48,560 nt of DNA. It comes from Bacteroidota bacterium. GTDB lineage: Bacteria; Bacteroidota; Bacteroidia; Bacteroidales; CAIXZF01. The stretch covers positions 3,138 to 51,697 of the forward strand of contig JAPLDE010000176.1 of assembly GCA_026391855.1 (NCBI GenBank), written 5' to 3'. Both the position numbers and the translations under genes were made by a program. Within the stretch, counting starts at the first letter, position 1, and the number at the start of each line of letters is the position of its first letter. Positions 30,048-40,735 of this stretch are shown here, one piece after another. A model generated the notes under the pieces. That model had not been told where the DNA came from, ran no database searches, and saw only the letters and a list, made by a program, of their open reading frames with translations.

Positions 30048-30700
30048 CAGTCTTCCGCCTTGTCTTCCAGCAACGGAACAAAACGAAAATGGCCATATTC
30101 TGTGATTTCAAAATCAGTGTCAGATATTTTGGTAAGCCTGGTCATGATCTGGATATCACCGCTTCCCACCGGAACTACGATCATACCACCTGGTTTAAGC
30201 TGTTCCTTTAAAACATCAGGAATATAAGGCGCGGCAGCAGTGATCAGTATCTTGTCAAACGGTGCAAAGGAAGGTAATCCTTTATAGCCGTCTCCGTAAA
30301 ATAACTTGATGGGATACCGCATGGCAGGAAGAAACTCCTTTGCTTTCTGAAAGAGAAGCTTTTGTCTTTCTATGGTAAACACTCTGGCACCCAGTTCCGC
30401 CAGTATACAGGCCTGGTAACCCGAACCTGTCCCTATTTCAAGTATCTTATCGGCTTTCCTTACTTCCAGCAGTTGGGTCTGGTAAGCAACTGTGTATGGC
30501 TGGGAGATGGTTTGCCCCGACCCTATCGGAAAAGGCTTGTCTTCATAGGCATATTCAAGAAAGCCGGAATCAAGAAAAAAATGCCTGGGAATCTTTCCCA
30601 TCGCCCGGAGCAGGGGTTCATCAACAATTCCCTTCTTCCTGATCTCTTCAATGAGCTTCTTCCTTAATCCTTTGTGCCGGTAATTGTCTTCCAAAGCCAT
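30044..30700 (-). CDS. pcm: Protein-L-isoaspartate O-methyltransferase
   Basis: IGSGQTISQPYTVAYQTQLLEVRKADKILEIGTGSGYQACILAELGARVFTIER; LKPGGMIVVPVG. Confidence 0.93.
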   Translation of the reverse strand: MALEDNYRHKGLRKKLIEEIRKKGIVDEPLLRAMGKIPRHFFLDSGFLEYAYEDKPFPIGSGQTISQPYTVAYQTQLLEVRKADKILEIGTGSGYQACILAELGARVFTIERQKLLFQKAKEFLPAMRYPIKLFYGDGYKGLPSFAPFDKILITAAAPYIPDVLKEQLKPGGMIVVPVGSGDIQIMTRLTKISDTDFEITEYGHFRFVPLLEDKAEDC

Positions 30701-30753
30701 GTTCCGTTAGTATTGGCTGCGAAAATAATAATTAACAAGCTGTGCAAAAAGTT

Positions 30754-30761
30754 TACTTTTG
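30754..30761 (+). promoter_or_regulatory. Candidate -7 promoter element
   Basis: TACTTTTG 16 bp upstream of ATG 30778. Confidence 0.35.
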
Positions 30762-30777
30762 CAAAAAAATTCACATT

Positions 30778-31746
30778 ATGTTGAAAATAGGAGTGCTTGG
30801 TGCCGGTCATCTGGGTAAGATCCATATCAAATGTCTAAAGCAAATACCTGATTATCAAATTGTTGGCTTTTATGACCCGGATGAATCCATCGCAGATGCT
30901 GTTCAAAAGGAGTTTGGCATCCCTCATTTTAATGTGATGGATGACCTTATTGCCCAGAGTGAGGTTATTGATATCGTTACTCCAACCATTGCTCATTTTG
31001 AATGTGCAGGCAAAGCCCTGAAAAAGGCCAGGCATGTATTTATTGAAAAACCCATCGTCACAACTCCCGCAGAAGCCCGGGAGCTTATATCCATCGCTCA
31101 GGAAGCTAATGTGAAGGTTCAGGTAGGACATGTGGAACGGTTTAACCCGGCTTTTATGGCGGCCCAGGCTTACCTGGCCCAGCCGCTTTTTATTGAAACG
31201 CACAGGCTGGCCCTTTTCAATCCCAGGGGTACAGATGTACCGGTAGTGCTCGATCTGATGATTCATGATATTGATATCGTTTTAAGCGTGGTAAGATCGA
31301 ATGTGAAAAAGATAAGCGCCAGCGGGGTAGCGGTTGTCAGCGACACACATGATATCTGCAATGCCCGGCTTGAGTTTGAGAACGGATGTGTAGCTAACCT
31401 TACCGCCAGCAGGATATCCATGAAAAACATGCGCAAATCCAGGTTCTTCCAGCGAAATGCCTATATATCCGTCGACTTTCTTGATAAAAAAGTGGAGATC
31501 ATTCGTATTAAAGAAGTAGACCCGGCTCAGGCTGATCCACTGGCAATGATCATCGATCTTGGAAATGGAAAAGGTTCCAGGCAGATCATGGTGGATAACC
31601 CGGAGATCAAGCCGCTCAATGCCATTCAGACGGAACTGGAAGGTTTTGCCAGGGCTATCCAAACCGATTCAACACCACCTGTTACCATCATGGATGGATA
31701 CCTCGCACTGGATGTCGCCTATAGAATCCTTGAAAAACTGGGATAA
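30778..31746 (+). CDS. Gfo/Idh/MocA-family oxidoreductase
   Basis: MLKIGVLGAGHLGKIHIKCLKQIP Rossmann motif; HVFIEKPIVTTPAEA; VGHVERFNPA; DLMIHDIDIVL. The ORF is open from 30742. Confidence 0.9.
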   Translation: MLKIGVLGAGHLGKIHIKCLKQIPDYQIVGFYDPDESIADAVQKEFGIPHFNVMDDLIAQSEVIDIVTPTIAHFECAGKALKKARHVFIEKPIVTTPAEARELISIAQEANVKVQVGHVERFNPAFMAAQAYLAQPLFIETHRLALFNPRGTDVPVVLDLMIHDIDIVLSVVRSNVKKISASGVAVVSDTHDICNARLEFENGCVANLTASRISMKNMRKSRFFQRNAYISVDFLDKKVEIIRIKEVDPAQADPLAMIIDLGNGKGSRQIMVDNPEIKPLNAIQTELEGFARAIQTDSTPPVTIMDGYLALDVAYRILEKLG

Positions 31747-31863
31747 ACCGTGTAACATTTTTCAGGGTATGCCGTACAAAAAAAATTCATTTTTTATTAT
31801 TGAGGCAATAAGGTCACAGGAAGGTCGTTTTAATTTCCTTCCGTTTCTGGAACCGGCAAGCAC

Positions 31864-32739
31864 ATGAATCAATTTACCCGGAAGCGCCTTTCAATCCTCC
31901 TCCTGTCTTCGGCACTCAGCGTGTTGGTCTCCTGTGATAAATTTAAAGGCGATCAAACCATACCATCCTATATTCATATCGAAAAGATATCGTTTACAAC
32001 AACCGACACACAAGGCACTGCCTCCAGCAAGATCACCGATGCCTGGGTGTATGCCGACGGTGAGCTGATCGGTGCTTTTGAATTACCGGTCACATTACCT
32101 ATACTGAAAGAAGGGAAACACAAACTGATGATCCAGGCAGGTATTAAAATGAATGGCATTGCCAGTACACGTATCTATTATCCCTTTTATAAGCCTGCTG
32201 AATATGAAGTGACCCTTTACAGGGATTCGGTGATAACTCTTTCTCCTTCAGTTATTTACTATGATAATGTGAAGTTTGTATGGATGGAAAGCTTCGAAAA
32301 CGGGGGATCTTCACTGGAAAAAACCTCAAAAAGTGATACTTCGCTGGTGCTGACTTCCGATCACCAGCTGGTTTTCGAAGGAACTTATTCAGGTCTCATT
32401 AATATGGGAGATAGTGTACTCCTGTTTGAAGCTGCTACGATGAATTCATACAGCCTTCCAAAGAATGGAGCCTCTATCTTCCTGGAAATGAACTACAAAA
32501 CTAACAACCCACTTACAGTCGGGGTGATGGGTATAGGGGCCAGCCAGACTTTTCAGGAACCCTGCATGGTATTGAACCCTACGGAAACCTGGAAGAAGAT
32601 CTATATTAACCTCACACCGACTGTAGATGAGATGACTACTGCCCTGGAGTTCAAGATATTTATCGGGGCTGTTAAAAGTGAAGATGTGGATCAGGCGCAG
32701 ATATTGGTGGATAACTTTAAATTACTTCGTTTCCAATAA
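31864..32739 (+). CDS. Putative lipoprotein, unknown function
   Basis: Signal with lipobox-like LSVLVSC followed by DKFKGDQ. Confidence 0.65.
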   Translation: MNQFTRKRLSILLLSSALSVLVSCDKFKGDQTIPSYIHIEKISFTTTDTQGTASSKITDAWVYADGELIGAFELPVTLPILKEGKHKLMIQAGIKMNGIASTRIYYPFYKPAEYEVTLYRDSVITLSPSVIYYDNVKFVWMESFENGGSSLEKTSKSDTSLVLTSDHQLVFEGTYSGLINMGDSVLLFEAATMNSYSLPKNGASIFLEMNYKTNNPLTVGVMGIGASQTFQEPCMVLNPTETWKKIYINLTPTVDEMTTALEFKIFIGAVKSEDVDQAQILVDNFKLLRFQ

Positions 32740-32745
32740 ATAACT

Positions 32746-34161
32746 ATGAACAAAACCTTACAGGTTATCAGGTATCTTATTGGCGATACATTGTCAGCAG
32801 CTGTTGCCTGGGGTTTGTTCTATATTTACCGTAAATTTACGGTTGAACCGGCAGCAACCCGTGATTTTGGGCTGGTGTTGAAAGATCCGAAATTTCTCCT
32901 GGGTATTTTATTGGTACCGCTGTTCTGGCTGGTTCTTTACACCATTATTGGAAATTACAGGAAAATATACCGTAAAGCCAGGTTAAGAGAATTGGGACAA
33001 ACGCTGCTTATCACCCTGATTGGCGTGGTTATCCTCTTTTTTGCCCTGATCCTGGATGATGTGATTTCATCATACCATTCTTATTATCAGTTATTTATGG
33101 TGCTTTTCGTGCTGCACTTCACGCTTACATACGTCCCACGGCTTGTGTTGACCTCTATCACGGCCTATAAGATCCATCACCGGATCATCGGCTTTAATAC
33201 AGTGATCGTCGGAAGTAACGGAAATGCCCTCAACACCTATAACGAGATTGAAAACCAGGTCACTCCTTCTGGAAATAAATTTATTGGATTTGCAGATATT
33301 AATGGTGCCAATAACAACAAGATCGAGAAATTCATTCCGCGGCTGGGGAATTACAGGGAACTGAAGCGGATCATAACAGAGCATAATGTGGAAGAAGTAA
33401 TTATTGCCGTTGAACCCTCTGAACACAAAACGGTGGAGAACATCATCACGGCTTTGGAAGATACAGAGGTGGTTATCAAGATTATCCCGGGAATGAAAGA
33501 CTATCTCCTGGGTTCTGTTAAGATGACTTCCATCTTCCATGCCCCCCTCATCGAGGTATCGCCCGATCTGATGCCCAGTTGGCAGCAGTCACTCAAACGC
33601 CTGATGGATGTGGTGGTCTCTGTTCTAGCCATGATCATCCTGTCGCCGGTATATTTATTTACTGCCCTTGGTGTAAAGCTGACTTCCAAAGGCCCTGTTA
33701 TCTATTCCCAGGAAAGGGTAGGACTGCACGGCCGGCCTTTTACGATGTATAAGTTTCGTTCTATGTATTGCAACGCTGAAGAAGGCGTTCCAATGCTTTC
33801 CTCAAAAACTGATCAGCGGATCACTCCTTTCGGGAAGTTTCTGCGAAAGGTGAGGCTCGATGAGATCCCACAGTTTTATTCCGTGCTGAAAGGGGATATG
33901 TCTATCGTTGGCCCACGCCCTGAAAGAGAGTACTTTATCGAGCAAATAATCACCCAGGCCCCTCACTACCGCTTGTTACACAAGGTGAAACCAGGTATCA
34001 CCTCATGGGGCCAGGTAAAGTACGGGTACGCGGAAAATGTAGGGCAAATGGTTGAAAGACTTCGCTATGATATTCTGTATATCGAAAACATGTCGCTGGC
34101 CATGGACTTTAAAATCCTGATCTATACGGTCATGATCGTGGCTATGGGACGAGGGAAATAG
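32746..34161 (+). CDS. Polyprenyl-phosphate sugar transferase (exopolysaccharide-type)
   Basis: Several TM helices; CoA-binding-like middle; KRLMDVVVSVLAMIILSPVYL; GPVIYSQERVGLHGRPFTMYKFRSM; VRLDEIPQFYSVLKGDMSIVGPRPERE. Confidence 0.93.
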   Translation: MNKTLQVIRYLIGDTLSAAVAWGLFYIYRKFTVEPAATRDFGLVLKDPKFLLGILLVPLFWLVLYTIIGNYRKIYRKARLRELGQTLLITLIGVVILFFALILDDVISSYHSYYQLFMVLFVLHFTLTYVPRLVLTSITAYKIHHRIIGFNTVIVGSNGNALNTYNEIENQVTPSGNKFIGFADINGANNNKIEKFIPRLGNYRELKRIITEHNVEEVIIAVEPSEHKTVENIITALEDTEVVIKIIPGMKDYLLGSVKMTSIFHAPLIEVSPDLMPSWQQSLKRLMDVVVSVLAMIILSPVYLFTALGVKLTSKGPVIYSQERVGLHGRPFTMYKFRSMYCNAEEGVPMLSSKTDQRITPFGKFLRKVRLDEIPQFYSVLKGDMSIVGPRPEREYFIEQIITQAPHYRLLHKVKPGITSWGQVKYGYAENVGQMVERLRYDILYIENMSLAMDFKILIYTVMIVAMGRGK

Positions 34162-34295
34162 TCGGCAGTAGGCAGTTCGCAGTCGGCAGTCTCAAATCTG
34201 AATTTAGCCCACCATCAATAGTTGATAGTTCATTGTAAATGATCTACAGTCGAAAATCCCTACTGCCTACTGCCAACTGCCTACTGCCTACTGCC
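34161..34295. repeat. Heptamer-based inverted repeat between convergent genes
   Basis: Arm 34161-34191 gtcggcagtaggcagttcgcagtcggcagtc; opposite arm 34260-34295 ctactgcctactgccaactgcctactgcctactgcc. Confidence 0.9.
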
Positions 34296-34299
34296 TTCT

Positions 34300-34881
34300 T
34301 CAGATCTGTCCTTTCTCTATCATTCTGACGATCAACTCAATATCTTTATCCTCGCCGTTTGGGTCATATTTTGTTTTGAGATTGTATCCCCATATCTTGG
34401 CAAAACCCTGGTAAAAGAAGGCCATAAATGAACCTTTAAATTCCCTGACTAACTCATAAGAGCTGTTCCCGGTTTCACGGTCAAGCAGTTTGATCAGGAT
34501 CTTTCCCTGGGAAAAGGTGAGCTTCTTCAATTCCTCGCCATATTTGGTTTTGATCTCATCCTCGATGCTGCCGATGATCTTTTTTCTTTCGCTTCTGTTT
34601 TTGGCAGCCGTGATCTGGGCATTCATTTCCTTAAAGCGCATACCGGCCAGTTTGGCATAGGGATAAACTCTCTTCACATATCTTACCAGCAGCGAAAAAC
34701 GTTTAGCGTCGGCAGGGTTGGCAGCCAGATAGGGTGCGATAAGGGTGGCTTCCTGCAGGTCAATGACCGGCATGGTATCGCCTTCCACAACCACTGCTTT
34801 CACCAGCATGCTGTCTTTCTGGGCATATAGAAAAGCGTAAGTCGCCAGGAGGAAAAAAGTGGACAGGAACAGTGTTTTCAC
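34300..34881 (-). CDS. DUF4294-like secreted protein
   Basis: Signal peptide; RFSLLVRYVKRVYPYAKLAGMRFKEMN...FSQGKILIKLLDRETGNSSYELVREFKGSFMAFFYQGFAKIWG. Confidence 0.75.
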   Translation of the reverse strand: MKTLFLSTFFLLATYAFLYAQKDSMLVKAVVVEGDTMPVIDLQEATLIAPYLAANPADAKRFSLLVRYVKRVYPYAKLAGMRFKEMNAQITAAKNRSERKKIIGSIEDEIKTKYGEELKKLTFSQGKILIKLLDRETGNSSYELVREFKGSFMAFFYQGFAKIWGYNLKTKYDPNGEDKDIELIVRMIEKGQI

Positions 34882-34918
34882 TTGTGTGGATTGTCAGAAC
34901 AACCTTTAGTAACAAATA

Positions 34919-36163
34919 CTATGCAACTTTCAGGCGGTTGATGTTTGTCCGGAGAAGCTTTTCACGGGCAAAGTCAACAGTGACGGTAAACTCGGTGACC
35001 TCTTTGTTAGAAGGCAGGTCGTACATCGCATCCGTCATGATCGCTTCCATTATTGATCGCAGCCCCCTGGCACCCACTTTAAACTCAATGGCTTTGTCGA
35101 CAATAAAATCGAAAACCCCCTCTTCAAAATCAAGAACGACGTTATCCATCTCGAAGAGCCTTACAAATTGCTTCACCAGGGAATTCTTGGGTTCGGTGAG
35201 GATACGTTTTAAAATATCTTTTTCCAGGGGGTTCAGGTAAGTGATTACAGGGAAGCGTCCGACCAGCTCAGGGATGAGCCCATACGATTTAAGATCCTGG
35301 GGAGCAATGTACTGAAGCAGGTTGTCCCTGTCAATCTGGTGTTTATCTTCTGAATTGGTATAGCCAACCACCCGGGTATTCAGCCGGTGGCCGATTTTTT
35401 TATCAATTCCGTCAAAAGCACCACCTGAGATGAATAGGATATTCTGCGTATTGAGCTGGATAAACTTTTGTTCAGGGTGTTTCCTTCCGCCCTGGGGCGG
35501 CACATTAACAACGGCGCCTTCCAGCAGTTTCAGCAGCGCCTGTTGCACTCCTTCCCCCGATACATCACGGGTGATCGAAGGATTGTCGCTCTTGCGGCTG
35601 ATCTTGTCAATCTCGTCGATAAAAACGATACCCCTTTCGGCAGCCTCCGTATTGTAGTCGGCTACCTGTAAAAGCCTGACGAGTATGTTTTCAACATCCT
35701 CGCCGACATAACCGGCTTCTGTTAGTACTGTGGCATCTGCTATACAGAAGGGAACCTTCAGCATTTTGGCAATGGTCCTGGCAAGAAGTGTTTTACCTGT
35801 GCCGGTTTCGCCTACCAGTATGATATTCGACTTTTCAATTTCAACATCATCCTTACTGTCAACCCCTTTGGGTTGGGACAAGCGTTTGTAATGGTTGTAG
35901 ACTGCGACTGACAGCACTTTCTTGGCATCGTCCTGTCCGATCACATATTTATCCAGGTATTCCTTGATCTCAACCGGCGGCATCAACCGGTAATCCTGAA
36001 TCTGGGGAGTTGAACTTTTCTGATGTTTTAGCTCTTCATTAACAATGGTATGGGCCTGGTCAACACAATGATCGCAAATGTAAGCGTCGATCCCGGTTAA
36101 CAGCATGCTCACATCCTGCTTTTCCCGGCCGCAAAAAGAACATTTTTCAGAATGTTTGGGCAT
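34919..36163 (-). CDS. clpX: ATP-dependent Clp protease ATP-binding subunit ClpX
   Basis: [11 protein letters not shown]...YICDHCV zinc finger; [20 protein letters not shown] Walker [21 protein letters not shown]. Confidence 0.98.
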   Translation of the reverse strand: MPKHSEKCSFCGREKQDVSMLLTGIDAYICDHCVDQAHTIVNEELKHQKSSTPQIQDYRLMPPVEIKEYLDKYVIGQDDAKKVLSVAVYNHYKRLSQPKGVDSKDDVEIEKSNIILVGETGTGKTLLARTIAKMLKVPFCIADATVLTEAGYVGEDVENILVRLLQVADYNTEAAERGIVFIDEIDKISRKSDNPSITRDVSGEGVQQALLKLLEGAVVNVPPQGGRKHPEQKFIQLNTQNILFISGGAFDGIDKKIGHRLNTRVVGYTNSEDKHQIDRDNLLQYIAPQDLKSYGLIPELVGRFPVITYLNPLEKDILKRILTEPKNSLVKQFVRLFEMDNVVLDFEEGVFDFIVDKAIEFKVGARGLRSIMEAIMTDAMYDLPSNKEVTEFTVTVDFAREKLLRTNINRLKVA

Positions 36164-36166
36164 GAT

Positions 36167-36871
36167 TTACTTGCTTATAGGTAATGTATCTTTCGTTCTG
36201 ACCAGAATCTCATCTATCATCCCGTATTCTTTGGCTTCAGCAGAAGTCATCCAGTAATCCCTGTCGGCATCTTTTTCTATCTTACTGTATTCCTGTCCTG
36301 AGTGTAAGGCAATGATATCATACAATTCCTTCTTCAGTTTAACGATCTCGCGGACGGTTATCTCGATATCGGAAGCCTGTCCCTCAGCCCCTCCCATGGG
36401 TTGGTGGATCAGGATACGCGAGTGGGGCAGGGCAGTCCGCTTTCCGTGCTGGCCGCAACAAAGCAATACGGCTCCCATTGATGCGGCTATACCTGTGCAG
36501 ATGGTCGCCACATTCGACGAAACATACTGTATGGTATCATAAATGCCCAGACCGGCATAAACCCCACCACCCGGCGTGTTCAGGTAGATCTGGATGTCTT
36601 TCTTCGGATCCACACTGTCCAGAAACAACAGCTGAGCCTGGATAATATTGGCAACGGTGTCATCAATAGGCACGCCTAAAAAGATGATCCTGTCCATCAT
36701 CAACCTGGAAAAAACATCCATCGTAGCCACGTTTAATTGTCTCTCCTCAATAATGGTAGGAGAAATATAACCGCTGGCAACGGATTGATAATGCCTCAGC
36801 GTCTGGCTGTTGAGTCCTTTATTATAAACTGCAAATTTTCTGAATTCTTCACCCAAGTTATTCATTTTCAT
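36167..36871 (-). CDS. clpP: ATP-dependent Clp protease proteolytic subunit
   Basis: QLLFLDSVDPKKDIQIYLNTPGGGVYAGLGIYDT; GIAASMGAVLL; HSRILIHQPMGG. Confidence 0.97.
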   Translation of the reverse strand: MKMNNLGEEFRKFAVYNKGLNSQTLRHYQSVASGYISPTIIEERQLNVATMDVFSRLMMDRIIFLGVPIDDTVANIIQAQLLFLDSVDPKKDIQIYLNTPGGGVYAGLGIYDTIQYVSSNVATICTGIAASMGAVLLCCGQHGKRTALPHSRILIHQPMGGAEGQASDIEITVREIVKLKKELYDIIALHSGQEYSKIEKDADRDYWMTSAEAKEYGMIDEILVRTKDTLPISK

Positions 36872-36881
36872 TTATTTAGTA

Positions 36882-38309
36882 TTAATGGTGATCATGATTT
36901 TCGTGATGGTCTCCGCTTATTTCATGAAACTCATCATGGGTAACCTCTTTATTTTCAAGTGTAAGGTTATTTTTAAAAACGTCTAAAAGCTTGTTTATGT
37001 ATAACATATCCATAATTTCTTCAGCTTCCTCCTTCTTTTCCAGGAATTTCTCAGCCAGCCGGTCAAGGGTCTTGTCAATCTGTTCACTGTCACTGCCAAA
37101 ACCTCCCTGTTGTTCAAAGTAGGCACGGTACCTCATCTTGACATGATTTTTGATCTCAGCATAATCAACATGAATATTATGTTGTTCAAATAGCTTATTT
37201 TCAATGAGTTGCCATCTCATCGATTCGAAAATCTTTTCAAAATCAGGTTCCTTTTCCTCCTTCTTTTCATGGTCGTGCTCGTGCTTGTGATCATGTTCAT
37301 GGTCATGATCGTGTTCTTTTTCATTGATCCATCTCCTTAAGAACTCTTCCGGAACGGGAAAGTTCACCGTTTCCAGGAGTTTTTTACGTACAGCCCGGTA
37401 GAAAGTTGTATCACTTTCTCTTTGATTTGACCTGCTCATGTCTTCTTTCAGGATTCGTCTGAAATCTTCTTCCGTTTCAATATTTTCACCGGGGAAGATT
37501 TTATCGAAGATGTCCTTGGTAAGATCAGCCAGTGCAATCCTTTCAACAGAATTGACGGTCAGTTCAAAGTTGGTGTTGATGGTTGAAGCCTTGTCGGCAT
37601 CCAGGTTCAGGAGGTAACCGATATGGGAAGCCTCGCCATTCATGGCTTCTTGAGGATTGAAAACCAGTTGGTCGCCTTTTTTCAACCCGTTCATCCTGGA
37701 AGCCATTTCCGGGTTTGGGAAAGTAGTGGTAGTCAACCGTCGGCTATGCGTGATCCCGCCTTCAAGCAACTGTCCGTTTTCGTCCAATTCCTTCAGCTCA
37801 ACATTGAACCAGTCACCTTCATCTGATTCATCCACTTCCTGGAAAGTCCCGAACGATTTCCTGATATTTTCAATTTCATTTTCCAGTTCTTCAGCCGAAG
37901 GAACGATCTTGTAATAATCAATATTGATCTCAGGGCTCAGGTTGAGGTCGAAGTCGGGTTTGATGCCGATGTCGAAATGAAAAGTAAAGGTGGATGGCTC
38001 ATCCCAGTTGGCTTCAGGTGATTTTTCCTCGTTGGCCATCGGGGTTCCCAGTGTATTGATGTTATTGTCTTTGAGGTAGCTCTCCAGCGAATCCCTGAGC
38101 AACTTATCGATTTCATCTACGAGAAGGCCTTTGCCGTACATCTTTTTTATCATGTTGATGGGAACCATTCCCGGCCTGAAACCAGGGACATTGGCTTTAC
38201 GCTGGTACTCCTTCAGCTTTTTTGTTACGTTTTCCTGGTAATCTTCCGGTGAGATATCTATCCTTATACAAGCCGACAAAACACCTGTTTCTTCTTTCGT
38301 AATGTTCAT
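36882..38309 (-). CDS. tig: Trigger factor with His-rich insert and tail
   Basis: N-terminal ISPEDYQENVTKKLKEYQRKANVPGFRPGMVPINMIKKMYG ribosome-binding signature; order tig-clpP-clpX. Confidence 0.9.
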   Translation of the reverse strand: MNITKEETGVLSACIRIDISPEDYQENVTKKLKEYQRKANVPGFRPGMVPINMIKKMYGKGLLVDEIDKLLRDSLESYLKDNNINTLGTPMANEEKSPEANWDEPSTFTFHFDIGIKPDFDLNLSPEINIDYYKIVPSAEELENEIENIRKSFGTFQEVDESDEGDWFNVELKELDENGQLLEGGITHSRRLTTTTFPNPEMASRMNGLKKGDQLVFNPQEAMNGEASHIGYLLNLDADKASTINTNFELTVNSVERIALADLTKDIFDKIFPGENIETEEDFRRILKEDMSRSNQRESDTTFYRAVRKKLLETVNFPVPEEFLRRWINEKEHDHDHEHDHKHEHDHEKKEEKEPDFEKIFESMRWQLIENKLFEQHNIHVDYAEIKNHVKMRYRAYFEQQGGFGSDSEQIDKTLDRLAEKFLEKKEEAEEIMDMLYINKLLDVFKNNLTLENKEVTHDEFHEISGDHHENHDHH

Positions 38310-38337
38310 AAGGGTAAGTTTTGCATTAAAATGGGTG

Positions 38338-38345
38338 CAAAGGTA
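38338..38345 (-). promoter_or_regulatory. Candidate -7 promoter element for tig-clpP-clpX
   Basis: Minus-strand TACCTTTG about 28 bp upstream of the tig ATG. Confidence 0.4.
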
Positions 38346-38414
38346 ATGAAATAATTAACCGGGAATTCTATCCTGTCAGAGATCAGAATAAGAGATTGAA
38401 TATCAAACAATTAG

Positions 38415-40640
38415 TCAGTCTTTCACATGGATGGTAAGTAGAATATTCCGGCCAGATGCATTAATGCCGGATGAAAATACACGGTATTGTGTATCCAGCA
38501 TATTGTCGATACCCAGCTGGATACCCAGATGATTATTGATGTCAAAGTTAGCCCTGATATTCAGGGTAACCCAGGCAGGCGTTCCTTTCGGGGTGGCATA
38601 TTGTTCATTATCTTCACTACCCAGGTAATAATCACTCATCAGTTTCCAGCCATTGTATAGTATGAAGAAATCAATACCGCAGGCCTTTTTCTGGTATCCG
38701 GCACCCAGTTTGCCCGACAAGGGAGGAATGTTGTTAATTGGAGTTTCGTGACCGTTATTGACAATCCTGCCATAGGTGTAATTGATACTTGCCTGGAAGT
38801 TAAAGCCTTTGACCGGGCGGCTGGAAAAAGTGCTGCTGAAGCCGGTTACGTATGCGTTGCTTTTATTCTGACTGGCCAGGACCTTGCACAGGCTGCCGTC
38901 ATATAAAATAGAGTCATAACCCATGAAGGAAAAAGGGGCGATGATGATAATATCGCGCAGCAGGGTCCCATACCAGAAGAATTCACACTTTGTGCTATTC
39001 CCAAGCATTTTGGTGACACCAATATCGGTATTCAGTGTTTTTTCAGGTTTCAGATTTTCATTGGGGACGATAATGCTGTTTTGTGGTCTTTCAAATATCT
39101 TTCCGAAATCATCGATATTGGGAACACGAAAGCCGGTCGACAGGTTCAGACTGAGTTTCCAGGAAACTGCCGGGAAATACACCAGGCCTGCTGAACCTGA
39201 GTAAGTTATGTTGTCCTGGGTAACTTTATGAAAAGGAAGAGAGAAAATCACCGTGTCTTTAAAAGAAGAAAACAGATGGGTAGATCCAATCCTTGCCCCC
39301 TGGTTAAACAGCCACTTTGGGCTCAGTTGCCAGGAATGGGTAACATAGAGATCAATACTGTTCATACGGTTTTTACCGTCGGGATACCGCGAATCAACCG
39401 GGCTTATATCGTTGGTTACTATGTTCTGGTTATTTGCCCTGGATTTCAGCTCGTTCAGCTGCATTTCGGCGCCGAATCTCAGGTCGTTCCTTCCCCAGGT
39501 CTTTTGAAGATCGAGGTTGGCGCCATAAACATTCACATACTCTGTCCGGTGGGTAAGAAGGTCCTGCTTAAACTTGCGGGTATGCCTGCTTTCTTCCAGG
39601 TACTGGCCGGAAACACTGAAATAGATCCTGTTTAATCCCAGTCTGTTCTGCAGGGTAAGATCGTATGCTCCCAGCAGCCTGATCTGAGGGCCATAGTACC
39701 ATTGGGCATATTTCAATCCCTTGCCGGATGGGTCTGTCAGCCGGTCGTAACGGGGGATGTCTGTAGACTTGGAATATTGCAGGTTTATTTTGTGAAGAAT
39801 ATCCCTTTGTTGTTGAAAAAGAAGCTTTTGTATCAGGTCAACCTGGTGATAACCCGAGGATTTCTGGAGAAAACGGTCGGAATTAATCAATAAGGTATCT
39901 GTATTGTTAATCCGTCCGACATTAAAGGGTCTTTCACCGAAGTTTTCTTTGAAGAACGGGTTTTTGTTTTTCCCCATCCTTAAGTCCTGAAACTCATTCC
40001 AGGTAAAAGAGGATAATGACCCGAACCTGCGGGTTCCCAGGTTGAAATCTGCATGAGCCGTCTTTCCCTGGTTGGCTGAAGCATAACGAAGAAAAGCATT
40101 GAAATCTTCGCACCATTTTTTATCCTCTGTTGAAAGCCTTGGATCTTTGGTCATCAGGTGGATGGTACCTCCCAGGGCATCACTGCCATAAAGGGTGGAA
40201 GAAGGTCCGAACAGCACTTCAACTTTTTCAAGTATTGCCGGATCAACCGTGATAATGTTCTGAAGATGACCACTCCGGTAAATCAGGTTATTCATCCTTA
40301 TCCCATCAACTACCAATAAGATCTTGTTGGCCTCGAAACCCCTCAGGTTAGGGCTGCCCCCTCCCTGCTGGCTTTTCTGGACTAAAATCCCGCCCACAGA
40401 GGTTAACAGGTCAGCCGTTGTTGCTGGCGCCAACTGTTGGATCATTCCGGCAGGAATGGTCATTATCTGCTGGTTGACCCGTTTCAGGGGTTCTTCCACC
40501 TTATTCGCTGAAATAACGACCTCATCCATCATCACATAATGGGAGGGATCTTGTCCCTTTTCCTGCGATTGTTGGCAATAACAGGGGAAAAGCATCGCAT
40601 ATTGAAGAAACAGGACGATGGCGATAAACGGTACCTTCAT
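38415..40640 (-). CDS. TonB-dependent receptor
   Basis: MDEVVISANKVEEPLKRVNQQIMTIPAGMIQQLAPATTADLLTSVGGILVQKSQQGGGSPNLRGFEANKILLVVDGIRMNN plug; beta-barrel C-terminus. Confidence 0.92.
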   Translation of the reverse strand: MKVPFIAIVLFLQYAMLFPCYCQQSQEKGQDPSHYVMMDEVVISANKVEEPLKRVNQQIMTIPAGMIQQLAPATTADLLTSVGGILVQKSQQGGGSPNLRGFEANKILLVVDGIRMNNLIYRSGHLQNIITVDPAILEKVEVLFGPSSTLYGSDALGGTIHLMTKDPRLSTEDKKWCEDFNAFLRYASANQGKTAHADFNLGTRRFGSLSSFTWNEFQDLRMGKNKNPFFKENFGERPFNVGRINNTDTLLINSDRFLQKSSGYHQVDLIQKLLFQQQRDILHKINLQYSKSTDIPRYDRLTDPSGKGLKYAQWYYGPQIRLLGAYDLTLQNRLGLNRIYFSVSGQYLEESRHTRKFKQDLLTHRTEYVNVYGANLDLQKTWGRNDLRFGAEMQLNELKSRANNQNIVTNDISPVDSRYPDGKNRMNSIDLYVTHSWQLSPKWLFNQGARIGSTHLFSSFKDTVIFSLPFHKVTQDNITYSGSAGLVYFPAVSWKLSLNLSTGFRVPNIDDFGKIFERPQNSIIVPNENLKPEKTLNTDIGVTKMLGNSTKCEFFWYGTLLRDIIIIAPFSFMGYDSILYDGSLCKVLASQNKSNAYVTGFSSTFSSRPVKGFNFQASINYTYGRIVNNGHETPINNIPPLSGKLGAGYQKKACGIDFFILYNGWKLMSDYYLGSEDNEQYATPKGTPAWVTLNIRANFDINNHLGIQLGIDNMLDTQYRVFSSGINASGRNILLTIHVKD

Positions 40641-40735
40641 GATCAGTGTTTTGCTCAGTGGGGTTCAAACAACTTAGTCTAAGCAAATATAATCAGCAAC
40701 CGGAAATAAATTACATAACGGATCAAATTAATTTT

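Noticed and set aside
31559-31867. 102-aa plus-strand ORF overlapping the Gfo/Idh gene end
   Set aside because: Mostly out-of-frame with the oxidoreductase; the tail in the spacer has no recognisable feature.
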